Source of the DNA: Clostridiales bacterium
GTDB taxonomy: Bacteria; Bacillota; Clostridia; Christensenellales; Aristaeellaceae
Reading direction: 5' to 3'
Assembly (NCBI GenBank): GCA_015056415.1
Contig: SVGJ01000020.1
Location: 1-38,385, forward strand
Length of the DNA stretch: 38,385 bases
The notes beneath the pieces are model-generated. The model was not told the origin of the DNA, made no database searches, and was given only the letters and a program-made list of their open reading frames with translations. This document shows positions 31,814-38,385 of this stretch, piece after piece. How positions within the stretch are numbered: the stretch's first letter is position 1; the number at the start of each line of letters is the position of its first letter. The translations under genes were made by a program, and so were the position numbers.

Positions 31814-32629
31814 ATGCCTGACTGGATCAGTGGCCTGCACAGCGCCCTGAGCTATATCGAAGACCACCTGACCGAAGAGATTTCGCCGGAGGACGTGGCG
31901 CAGAAGGCCTATGTGTCCGCGTATCACTTCCAGCGGATCTTCCATGCCCTGTGCGGCGTGACCCTGGGAGAGTACATACGCTGCCGCCGCCTGACCCTGG
32001 CGGCCCAGGAGCTGACGAAGGGCGAAGCAAAGGTCATCGATGTGGCGCTGAAGTACGGCTACGATTCGCCCGACAGCTTTGCCCGGGCCTTCCAGCGCTT
32101 TCATGGTGTGCTCCCTTCGGCCGCAAAGGAAAAGGGCGCCAGGCTCAACGCCTTTTCGCCGCTGCGCATCAATCTCACATTGGAGGGCGGCACTATGCTG
32201 GAATTCATGATCGTAGAAAAACCGGCCTTCACCCTGATGGGTACCGGTCGGATGTTCAGCAATGAAACTTCTTATCAGGAGATCCCACCCTACTGGGGTG
32301 AGTATCTCCAGGGTGAAAACCGCCACGTCTGCGGCCAGTTCGGCGCCTGCATCGACGCTGATGGCACCCACTTCAAGTACCTCATTGCCGATGTCTATCA
32401 GCCCTGGCGGGAGGTTCCCCCGGGGTATGAAACCGTCACCTTCCCCGCGGGCGCCTGGGCGGTGTTCCCCTGCCGGATGGACAACCTGCAGGATGTGAAC
32501 ACCCGCATGTGGAAGGAGTGGCTTCCTTCCAGTAAGGACTACAAGCTGGGCGGCAACTACAACCTGGAGTATTACACGCCCCCGGAGGAAAACTACGCGG
32601 AGCTGTGGCTCCCGGTGGAAAGGGTGTAA
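31814..32629 (+). CDS. AraC-family regulator with C-terminal GyrI-like effector-binding domain
   Basis: The protein is 271 residues. Residues about 1-105 hold two helix-turn-helix units in the order typical of AraC/XylS proteins (DHLTEEISPEDVAQKAYVSA, YHFQRIFHALCGVTLGEYI, VIDVALKYGYDSPDSFARAF). Residues about 120-271 form a GyrI-like small-molecule-binding domain (FMIVEKPAFTLMGTGRMF; VPPGYETVTFPAGAWAVF; YAELWLPVERV). This DNA-binding-first layout is that of the MarA/Rob-like group. The start at 31814 follows AAGGAG. The target is unknown; the effector-binding gene downstream starts 3 bp after the stop and is probably part of the same response. Confidence 0.93.
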   Translation: MPDWISGLHSALSYIEDHLTEEISPEDVAQKAYVSAYHFQRIFHALCGVTLGEYIRCRRLTLAAQELTKGEAKVIDVALKYGYDSPDSFARAFQRFHGVLPSAAKEKGARLNAFSPLRINLTLEGGTMLEFMIVEKPAFTLMGTGRMFSNETSYQEIPPYWGEYLQGENRHVCGQFGACIDADGTHFKYLIADVYQPWREVPPGYETVTFPAGAWAVFPCRMDNLQDVNTRMWKEWLPSSKDYKLGGNYNLEYYTPPEENYAELWLPVERV

Positions 32630-32632
32630 ATC

Positions 32633-33085
32633 ATGGAACGCATCATCAAGGAGAGCTTTACCATCATCGGCAAGGAGGGCTCCACCCAGGCGGGAGAGGG
32701 CTTCATCCAGCGCCTGTGGGAGGACGCCAACAGCCACTTCGGCGAGATCGCCCACCTGGCCAAAATGGAGAACGGACAGCTCTGCGGCGTGTGGGGCGCC
32801 ATGAGCGACTTCTCCCGATCCTTCGCCCCATGGGAGAATAGCTTCACCCAGGGCCTGTACCTGGCCGGCGCCGAATGCATCGACAGCGCCGAACCTCCCG
32901 CCGGCTGGGCGAAGTGGATCATCCCCGGCTACGAATACCTGCGGGTAGAAAGCACCCCCGAGGCCTTCCCCGCCACGCTGAACTACATCGCGCAAAACAG
33001 CCTGACGCTGGCCGGCGCCGTGCACGACTTCACCGACCCTGCCACCGGAAGAAACTACATGCTCTTCCCCATCCGCCGGCTGTAA
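32633..33085 (+). CDS. Stand-alone GyrI-like effector-binding protein
   Basis: A 150-residue single-domain protein of the GyrI-like small-molecule-binding superfamily. It has MERIIKESFTIIGKEG at the start, IIPGYEYLRVESTPEAFP in the middle and RNYMLFPIRRL at the end, matching the fold order of the C-terminal domain of the AraC protein encoded just upstream. There is no DNA-binding domain. The 3-bp gap and lack of a strong ribosome binding site indicate translational coupling. It may sequester, sense or hydrolyse the same ligand as the regulator. Confidence 0.85.
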   Translation: MERIIKESFTIIGKEGSTQAGEGFIQRLWEDANSHFGEIAHLAKMENGQLCGVWGAMSDFSRSFAPWENSFTQGLYLAGAECIDSAEPPAGWAKWIIPGYEYLRVESTPEAFPATLNYIAQNSLTLAGAVHDFTDPATGRNYMLFPIRRL

Positions 33086-33149
33086 CGCAAAAGGAGCTCC
33101 CTCAATGGTGGGAGTGTTCTTAAGGAACAATTTATCCAGCAACGAGAAA

Positions 33150-33181
33150 AAACGAGCATCCGGCGTTACGGATGCTCGTTT
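33150..33181. terminator. Terminator between the GyrI-like gene and the DUF6440 gene
   Basis: The perfect 13-bp stem AAACGAGCATCCG (33150-33162) / CGGATGCTCGTTT (33169-33181) has a 6-nt loop. The best T-run is on the minus strand (A-run at 33147-33152), serving the DUF6440 gene; the plus side has only TTTG. It lies about 65 bp from the GyrI-like stop. Confidence 0.75.
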
Positions 33182-33313
33182 GCTTATGGATCAGCAGACT
33201 TGTTTGCTCAGTCTGCGAACTATGGAAACGCAATGCTCTGGAACGGTGCGTAAATTGCGCCCTCCTGAGAGGGGGGGAATCTGTTTTTCGTTTGCTCAAC
33301 AAATTGGAATTGG
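33182..33313. other. Short gene-free stretch
   Basis: It contains a hairpin GCAGACT (33194-33200) / AGTCTGC (33210-33216) and an A/T-rich segment. Nothing coding is convincing; the minus-strand open frame across it lacks a ribosome binding site. It is the 3' untranslated region of the DUF6440 gene. Confidence 0.4.
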
Positions 33314-33490
33314 TCACTTTGCATATCGCGAGTCTAATAGAGGTTTCCCATCTTTGTCCACCAAAACCGTAATCCCTCCGATGTTTGTCCAGTGTGCCAT
33401 TAAATACTGTACACCTGTTTCCGTATCGACAATAATTCTTGTTCCTTCCATAAACCCGTCTTTTTCAATAACCTCAAATCTTTTTTTCAT
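33314..33490 (-). CDS. Small DUF6440 family protein
   Basis: A 58-residue protein. The pattern KKRFEVIEKDGFMEGTRI, IVDTETGVQYLMAHWTNIGG, ITVLVDKDGKPLLD matches small DUF6440 proteins of Firmicutes, which have no known function. The start at 33490 is chosen because AAAGGAG stands 9 nt upstream; a longer in-frame start at 33631 runs into repeat copy C and is unlikely. The gene and its surroundings are clearly more AT-rich than the neighbours, which points to recent transfer. It lies alone between a terminator and a repeat. Confidence 0.75.
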   Translation of the reverse strand: MKKRFEVIEKDGFMEGTRIIVDTETGVQYLMAHWTNIGGITVLVDKDGKPLLDSRYAK

Positions 33491-33578
33491 GTCTGTTATC
33501 TCCTTTGTCAAATTCAAGTTTATCGCTTTCATTCTATCAAACCTTCTTGCTGAGGAAGCTCCTTTTTCTCGCCTACCC

Positions 33579-33726
33579 GCGTCGCGCCCCCCGCGCGGCG
33601 TGACCCCATCTGATATGCACCCCCGCGCCATCCCCCAAATGGGTTTCGAAAGGGCCGAAGGGCCCTTCGCGGGGAATCCAAAGGGGCGGCGCCCCTTTGG
33701 CGGGGTGCAGGGGCAGAGCCCTTGGG
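33579..33726 (-). repeat. Intergenic multi-hairpin repeat, copy C
   Basis: Read on the minus strand it starts directly after the transglutaminase stop, as copy A does after clpB: GGGCTCTGCCCC, the perfect hairpin CCAAAGGGGC/GCCCCTTTGG (33678-33700), a second hairpin around GAAGGGCCCTTCGGCCCTTTC, CCCATTTGGGG, ATATCAG, the core GGGGTCACG and GCGACGC (33579-33585). The core stem is shorter and GC-only compared with copies A and B. Confidence 0.7.
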
Positions 33727-35103
33727 TCAGTCCAGATCCACAAACTCCACCAGCTCCGCGTCGCCGTCCAGCTGGCGACCGGTGAAGGCGAACTCCGCAC
33801 CGATGCGCTCCATCTCGCCGGACTGGTTATCGTAGGGATCCACCCGCAGGGCGTGCATTTCAGGCACCAGGGGAGCCTGATATTCCCGGTTGGCCACCAG
33901 ACGCATGGGATCCAGGTTGCCGAAGTAGAAGGCATGGCGCTCCGCGCTGCCGTTACGGTACGCGCCACCGCCAAAGCTGGGATCGCAGAACAGCCAGCCC
34001 CAGCCCTCCAGGTAAAACTGCGCCCAGTCATGGCTGCCCACATAATCATCATCGATGGACATACCGCTCTGCCAGCGTGCGGGAATGCCCGCGATGCGGC
34101 ACAGGATGATGAACAGCAGCGCCTGCAGGCCGCAATCGCCCTTCAGGTTCACAGCGCAGTACTCGCCCAGGTCGTCGATCTGGAAATAATCCCGCATGAA
34201 GGAGTACTTCACCTTCGTGGTCACAAACTCATAGAACTTCCAGGCCTTGCCCACTGGGGTGGTTTCACCCCTGGCCAGGTCGGCCGCCAGAGCCTTCAGA
34301 TAGGGCGTAAAACGGATATACGCGCCGCTCTCGGCCAGGTCGGCCTCGCAGGGCGGGGCGGCGTTGGGATAGAGGGGCTCCGCCGGGACAGGCGCATGGA
34401 GCGGATCCGCGTACTTGATGCAGCTCACATAGCTGTACTTCACGGCGAACTTCTGCCAGGTCTTCAGCTCACGCTTCCACCAGGCGGTGCGGGCGGGGGC
34501 GTCCTCAGGGCCGATACCGTCGGGGTCGCCCTCCAGCAGGGTCATTTCGCTCTGCTGGGCGGAGGCGGCCGGGAAGGGCAGATGAGCCAGATATTCGCCG
34601 GGCACGAAGGCGTCCTCATCACAATAGACCGAGGTAGCCAGGGTGATGCGGCGGCGCAGCCGGCCCTTCTCCTTGATGGTCCTGATCATGGGATCCAGCC
34701 AGGGGCTCTGGGAGGAAACCTCCTTGCCGGCCTTGCGGATCAATTCGGGATACTTTGCAATAGTCTTGTGGAAGCGCACGAAATACCGCTTCTCGCCGTT
34801 GATGTAGATGAAATCCACCTTGCCGGCCATCTCCCACTGCTCCAGGTCCTCGTCGGTCATGCCGGGGACCAGCTCCTGCAGCTTCAGAAGGGCCTGTTCC
34901 CGCCTCCAGGGATACTGGGTGGGCAGACGGCGGATGCGTTCCTTCTCGCACACCAGGCGGGCGCGGAGCATCTCCGGCATGTCCTCCTGCAAACGGATAT
35001 CGATGGCCTTCATGGCTCCCTCCAGGTCACCGGCCCACTTGCGCTTGAGAATGTCCTCCGGCAGGGGCATGGACAGGGAATCGACGCACAGATCGATGTT
35101 CAT
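33727..35103 (-). CDS. Cytoplasmic transglutaminase-like protein
   Basis: The protein is 458 residues with no signal peptide. The C-terminal half is a transglutaminase-like (papain-fold) domain with the full catalytic triad in context: Cys324 in LKGDCGLQALLF, His358 in GSHDWAQFYLEGWGW and Asp374 in LFCDPSFGGG. The N-terminal 270 residues are charged and helical (DLEGAMKAIDIRLQEDMPEMLRA) with no domain I recognise. Such proteins can be amide hydrolases or cross-linkers; the substrate is unknown. A strong GGAGGAGG precedes the ATG, and an extended -10 lies upstream. It follows the nucleotidyltransferase fusion by 79 bp on the same strand. Confidence 0.85.
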   Translation of the reverse strand: MNIDLCVDSLSMPLPEDILKRKWAGDLEGAMKAIDIRLQEDMPEMLRARLVCEKERIRRLPTQYPWRREQALLKLQELVPGMTDEDLEQWEMAGKVDFIYINGEKRYFVRFHKTIAKYPELIRKAGKEVSSQSPWLDPMIRTIKEKGRLRRRITLATSVYCDEDAFVPGEYLAHLPFPAASAQQSEMTLLEGDPDGIGPEDAPARTAWWKRELKTWQKFAVKYSYVSCIKYADPLHAPVPAEPLYPNAAPPCEADLAESGAYIRFTPYLKALAADLARGETTPVGKAWKFYEFVTTKVKYSFMRDYFQIDDLGEYCAVNLKGDCGLQALLFIILCRIAGIPARWQSGMSIDDDYVGSHDWAQFYLEGWGWLFCDPSFGGGAYRNGSAERHAFYFGNLDPMRLVANREYQAPLVPEMHALRVDPYDNQSGEMERIGAEFAFTGRQLDGDAELVEFVDLD

Positions 35104-35131
35104 AACGTTACCTCCTCCTGATGATGAGGGT

Positions 35132-35140
35132 ATTGTAGCA
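35132..35140 (-). promoter_or_regulatory. Extended -10 promoter of the transglutaminase-like gene
   Basis: On the minus strand TGC then TACAAT (35132-35137), about 30 bp before the ATG. No clear -35 is visible. It would allow expression apart from the upstream genes. Confidence 0.5.
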
Positions 35141-35182
35141 CATATCCCGCCCCAGCGGCAGGAAAAACCATGGAAAGAACAA

Positions 35183-36691
35183 TCATTCCAGCTCCTTCAG
35201 CGCCCAGAGCGCAAAGCTGCTGCCGTCTGCGGCGCACCCGCCGCCATGGAGATAGCCATCCAGCGCCGCATGGATCACCCCGTGATGCTCCTGCGGCAGG
35301 TTTTTCAATCCCCACAGGCCGCCCTGCTCCTTGCTGAGCACCGCGCCTTCGCGCTTCGCTGCCAGCACCCGGCACAAATTCAGGATGATATACACCGGGT
35401 TTTCCCGCACAGCCTCAGCGGCGTCGGCCACATCATCGCGGATGCTGGCAAGGTAAGCCTCCCGGGACACCGGAGCAAAGACTTCTTTCACCGGTCTCCC
35501 CCACACTGTCCTGCCCACGGCGCGGGTCACAGTAAAGTGGGCCGCCAGGTCAGGATCATTGCCCTTCATCCGGCCGATGTACTCCGCCAGATCCGTGCGG
35601 CAGGCCTGCCGGTGGGCGTTGGAATAGTGCAGACTGAAGGGGATGGGGTGCTCCGGCGCGGCGCAGTCTGCCGCCAGCACCACGCTCATCTCAAAGCCCC
35701 TGGATGGCGCGAAGGCGTCCAGCTGTAGCAAGATCTCCAGGAGGCTTCGCTTCTGCGCATCGGTGGGCTCGTGTTCCACCACCACCAGGAAATCCATATC
35801 GCTTCGCTCCGGATCGAAGCAGCCAAAGGCCATGCTGCCGTGGGCGTATACGCCGGTCAGGTCATTCCCAAGGATGGCGTGATACTCCCGGGCAATGGTG
35901 TGCAGCAGCGCCCAGGATTCTGCCCGCAGGTACAGCTCCCGCGCCGAAAGCCCCTCCTTCTGCCGGCTGTAGAAATCCACCACGTCCTGCATCTGCCGGA
36001 AGAATATCTCATCCCCGCGGAGCCTGCGCAGGTAAAACTCCGCCAGCCCCTCGGTGATGCGCCAGGTATCCATGGTCTGAAATGCCGCGGTGCCAGCCAG
36101 CGCCTTTTTCAGCAGATAGATGATGTACTCATGCCCGATGAACCGCAGCTCAGCATCAAGGGAGCGGCCTATGCCAAACACGTCCTGATCCGGCGAAATA
36201 TCAATGGCCTCCGCGCCCCCGTCCACGGCATTCACCAGCATCACCCGGAAGGCAGCCAGCTCCGCGCCTACCATTGTCTCAGCGCGGTCGGCCAGGGCGC
36301 TTTCGTCCAGCAGCAGCTGCAGCCGGGCGGCGTATGGTTCCAGCTCCCGCAGGGTTTCCGGGTACACGGTGCGCAGGTATTCCTGATAATGCGCGCCCAG
36401 CACCCGGCACACCTCTGCCATGTCGGGATTCTCTATGGCGGTGTAGTACGCTTCCGGCGGCACGTCGCCCCTGGCTGCTTCGCACACCAGTGGGCCATAC
36501 CACTCGCCGCAGTGCTCCCCACCCTTCACGGTTAGCTGTTTCTCGTGCTTTCGCAGCACGGCCAGATCGCTTTCCGGCAGGGTATGGCGCCACCGGCGGC
36601 CGTAGGCGTTGTCATAGCCCACGCCGGCCACCGAAAGCATGTGATAAACATAATTGGTAATGGGATCGATCTCCACACGAATCTTGTTCAT
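35183..36691 (-). CDS. Fusion of a zincin-like domain and an AadA-type nucleotidyltransferase
   Basis: The protein is 502 residues with no signal peptide. Residues about 275-502 resemble aminoglycoside 3''/9-adenylyltransferases: VYAHGSMAFGCFDPERSDMD has the Gly-Ser pair (285-286) and the metal-binding Asp298 and Asp300, FEMSVVL matches the catalytic Glu strand, and NPVYIILNLCRVLA and LSKEQGGLWGLKNLP match the DUF4111-type helical domain. Residues 1-270 look like a metallopeptidase-type helical domain: FIGHEYIIYLL at 184-194 and, 25 residues later, ITEGLAEFYL, as in zincins that read HExxH...EGLAE. Here the second His is Ile, so protease activity is doubtful. AAGGGTG precedes the ATG. It is co-transcribed with the LRR gene 9 bp upstream. 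Confidence 0.75.
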   Translation of the reverse strand: MNKIRVEIDPITNYVYHMLSVAGVGYDNAYGRRWRHTLPESDLAVLRKHEKQLTVKGGEHCGEWYGPLVCEAARGDVPPEAYYTAIENPDMAEVCRVLGAHYQEYLRTVYPETLRELEPYAARLQLLLDESALADRAETMVGAELAAFRVMLVNAVDGGAEAIDISPDQDVFGIGRSLDAELRFIGHEYIIYLLKKALAGTAAFQTMDTWRITEGLAEFYLRRLRGDEIFFRQMQDVVDFYSRQKEGLSARELYLRAESWALLHTIAREYHAILGNDLTGVYAHGSMAFGCFDPERSDMDFLVVVEHEPTDAQKRSLLEILLQLDAFAPSRGFEMSVVLAADCAAPEHPIPFSLHYSNAHRQACRTDLAEYIGRMKGNDPDLAAHFTVTRAVGRTVWGRPVKEVFAPVSREAYLASIRDDVADAAEAVRENPVYIILNLCRVLAAKREGAVLSKEQGGLWGLKNLPQEHHGVIHAALDGYLHGGGCAADGSSFALWALKELE

Positions 36692-36700
36692 ATAACACCC

Positions 36701-38257
36701 TTACTTGTACTCAATAACGACTTCTTCCCGGGCATTCTCAAAGGCGCCTTCCTCAACAGTCGTCCCCTCGGCAATGATGAGCTTTTTCAGCGATCCATAG
36801 GCGAAGGTGCCATACTCCACCTGCGCCACGGAGGCAGGATACTCGATCTGGCGCAGGTTCTTGCACTCCGCAAAGGCGTAGCCGCCCACCCGGGTCACCG
36901 TTTCGGGGATGCTGACGCTCTGCAGGTTTTTCATGCCGTAGAAGGCATAGGGCTGAATGGTCTCCACGCCTTCTTCGATAATCAGGGTGGTCAGATAAGG
37001 CTGGCGTATAAAGGCGTCATACTCCACCAGCTTCGTGCTGCCGGGGATGGTATAGGTGGTGTCCGTCTTTCCCATGGGATAATAGATCAGCGCATTCTCC
37101 TTCCGGCTGAACATCACGCCGTCCGTGCTGTAATACACGGGATTTTCCTCAGCAATAGTCACGCTCTTCAGGCTTTTGCATACAGAGAAAGGATTGCTGT
37201 CGATCTCCTCCAGGCTGGCCGGCAGCGCGATCTCCACCAGACCGCTGCGCTCAAAGGCATAGCTGCCCATTTCCACAACCTTCTCATGCAGGATCACATG
37301 CTGCAGGCCGCCGCAGCCCATAAATGCCGCAGTACCGATCACCGTTACATGGGCAGGCACCGTATAGCTGCTGGCGGTGTGCGCCGCCGGGAAGGCCAGC
37401 AGCTCGCCCTCGCGCCTGTTGATCAGCGCGCCGTCCACCAGCTCCAGCCAGATATGATCCTCCGCCAGGGTAAAAGAACCCAGGCATTCGCTGCTGGCAA
37501 AGGGATTGATCCCCACATCCTGCAGGCCGTAGGGCAGGGCGACCTCCGTCACCCTGTTGTTCGCGTTGAAGGCGTAGCTCTCGATCGCCGTCAGGGAGTC
37601 GGGCAGCTCAATGGAGGCCACGTTGCCGCACTCGCTGAAAGCCTCCCGGCCCACATAATGCACGCCTTCCTCGATCCGGATGGACACGATACGCTGATTG
37701 CCCCGGAACGCGAAGCTCTCCACCTTGCTTACCGGCACGCCGCCGATGCTGGCAGGGATCACGATATCAACGGGATTGGTGAGGCCATTGTCGTCATACT
37801 CGGCCTGGATCTCATTGCTCTCATGACCGGTGATCTTCAGGGAGCCATCCCCTGCCGGCTCATAGAGAAGGCCGTCCTTCGTTTTGCCGGGCTCGAGCTT
37901 TTTCGTCGCCGGCACCTTGCCGTCATGGCTGAACACCTGCGCCCAGTCCCAGCTGCCGATCAGCAGCGTTCCATCGGCCCGGAAAACCACGCGATCCTTC
38001 CGGCCGTTCACCACGCGATAGATGACGCCGTTTTTCTCCTCCCACACGCCTGGCCGTTCCCCGCCATCCTCCAGATAGGTCAGGCGGCCATTGCTATCAA
38101 AAATGTAGACCCAGGAATCGGAATACTCTGTTCCCTCCTCAAACTCGCCCCGTTCCACCCAGCCGATGAACTTCCATTCACCCTCGATGGATTCAGCCTG
38201 CGCCACACCCAGCAGGCACAGCGCCGCCAGCAGCCAGATCAGCAGTTTCCTCATCAT
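36701..38257 (-). CDS. Secreted BspA-type leucine-rich repeat protein
   Basis: The protein is 518 residues with a clear signal peptide (MRKLLIWLLAALCLLGVAQA) and no lipobox or sortase motif. Residues about 22-100 form a small beta-rich domain (IEGEWKFIGWVERGEF; WVYIFDSNGRLTYLE), similar to lipocalin-like output domains of Clostridia. From about 145 onward there are at least ten LRR_5 repeats of the form I..G..A F..C..L..I.LP..L..I (VGREAFSECGNVASIELPDS; IQPYAFYGMKNLQSVSIPET). Such proteins are usually exported surface or secreted binding proteins. It is first in the minus-strand run towards the nucleotidyltransferase fusion and the transglutaminase-like gene. Confidence 0.93.
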   Translation of the reverse strand: MMRKLLIWLLAALCLLGVAQAESIEGEWKFIGWVERGEFEEGTEYSDSWVYIFDSNGRLTYLEDGGERPGVWEEKNGVIYRVVNGRKDRVVFRADGTLLIGSWDWAQVFSHDGKVPATKKLEPGKTKDGLLYEPAGDGSLKITGHESNEIQAEYDDNGLTNPVDIVIPASIGGVPVSKVESFAFRGNQRIVSIRIEEGVHYVGREAFSECGNVASIELPDSLTAIESYAFNANNRVTEVALPYGLQDVGINPFASSECLGSFTLAEDHIWLELVDGALINRREGELLAFPAAHTASSYTVPAHVTVIGTAAFMGCGGLQHVILHEKVVEMGSYAFERSGLVEIALPASLEEIDSNPFSVCKSLKSVTIAEENPVYYSTDGVMFSRKENALIYYPMGKTDTTYTIPGSTKLVEYDAFIRQPYLTTLIIEEGVETIQPYAFYGMKNLQSVSIPETVTRVGGYAFAECKNLRQIEYPASVAQVEYGTFAYGSLKKLIIAEGTTVEEGAFENAREEVVIEYK

Positions 38258-38287
38258 TACGTCCCCTCCGAATAGCAGTTATCTGTT

Positions 38288-38316
38288 ATTATACCACACA
38301 ACCTTCCGCAGCGCAA
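38288..38316 (-). promoter_or_regulatory. Promoter of the LRR gene cluster
   Basis: On the minus strand TTGCGC (38311-38316), a 17-bp spacer and a perfect TATAAT (38288-38293). The -35 overlaps the T-tract of the 5S rRNA terminator. Confidence 0.7.
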
Positions 38317-38345
38317 AAAAGAAGCACCTCTAAATGAGATGCTTC
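38315..38345 (-). terminator. Terminator of the rRNA operon
   Basis: On the minus strand GAAGCATCTC / GAGGTGCTTC (38336-38345 with 38321-38330) forms a 10-bp stem with one wobble pair and loop ATTTA, followed by six T (38315-38320). It directly follows the 5S rRNA 3' end. Confidence 0.88.
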
Positions 38346-38352
38346 AGATGGA

Positions 38353-38385
38353 ATCCGGCAGCGACCTATCCTCCCGGGCCGTGTC
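38353..38385 (-). rRNA. 5S rRNA, 3' end only (continues past the window)
   Basis: The minus strand reads CCCGGGAGGATAGGTCGCTG and then CCGGAT, the conserved 3' end of bacterial 5S rRNA (compare GGGAGAGTAGGTCGCTGCC in many species). Only about 33 nt are inside the window. The exact 3' end is uncertain by 1-3 nt because the pairing 5' strand is not visible. An rRNA operon on the minus strand probably lies beyond the right edge. Confidence 0.8.

Noticed and set aside
33132-33317. 61-codon minus-strand frame next to the DUF6440 gene
   Set aside because: It has no ribosome binding site, overlaps the end of the DUF6440 gene and includes the terminator hairpin.
36701-38257. Repeated units in the LRR gene considered as a DNA repeat array
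   Set aside because: The repetition is at protein level (LRR_5 repeats of about 23 residues) and the DNA copies are divergent; it is not a CRISPR or tandem DNA repeat.

Overview
The window is ordinary bacterial chromosome of a GC-rich (roughly 60% by eye) Gram-positive anaerobe, most likely class Clostridia. This is inferred from AGGAGG ribosome binding sites and sigma-A type promoters, a lipoprotein solute-binding protein, MalF/MalG-type importers without their own ATPase, BspA-type leucine-rich repeats, and DUF3472, DUF4867, DUF6440 and Cys-rich-small families that I associate with gut Firmicutes. I see no phage, insertion sequence, plasmid or CRISPR signature.

Layout. 1-3704: the 3' part of clpB, a hairpin-rich intergenic stretch, then rarA and an FMN-binding split-barrel gene on the minus strand. 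3820-10610: an NSS sodium symporter, a secreted DUF3472 protein of different base composition, a minus-strand ccdA / TlpA-like / methyltransferase operon, a P-loop kinase-like protein and a CLC antiporter. 10731-10910: tRNA-Ala(GGC) and tRNA-Val(CAC). 11089-14523: exonuclease III with a methyltransferase, an acyltransferase-3 membrane protein, and a cupin-like DUF4867 protein. 14589-29170: a carbohydrate locus holding two ABC importers (each one binding protein plus two permeases), a parallel beta-helix protein, a GH78 alpha-L-rhamnosidase, a D-lyxose isomerase and a TIM-barrel glycosidase-like protein. None of these enzymes has a signal peptide, so oligosaccharides are probably imported and then cut in the cytoplasm. 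No importer ATPase and no regulator lie in the locus, so a shared MsmX-type ATPase encoded elsewhere is likely. 29253-33490: a short alanyl-tRNA synthetase, a frameshifted cysteine-rich gene, an AraC regulator with a companion effector-binding protein, and a small DUF6440 gene. 33727-38257: a minus-strand run of a secreted LRR protein, a zincin-like/aminoglycoside-nucleotidyltransferase fusion and a transglutaminase-like protein, downstream of the 3' end of a 5S rRNA gene that runs off the window.

The most unusual observations are: a three-copy family of multi-hairpin intergenic repeats sharing a GGGGTCACG...GCGACGC core; a pair of divergent promoters that appear to share one palindromic -35 hexamer; a symmetric operator-like inverted repeat covering both -35 elements between the lyxose isomerase and glycosidase genes; an AlaRS without its C-terminal domain and with a four-Cys cluster; the zincin-like/nucleotidyltransferase fusion; a MalF permease with about 90 extra residues in one loop; and a cysteine-rich small gene carrying two compensating homopolymer indels. 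No single strikingly new multi-gene system is evident. The sugar locus and the 33.7-38.3 kb cluster are the best places to look for new biochemistry.
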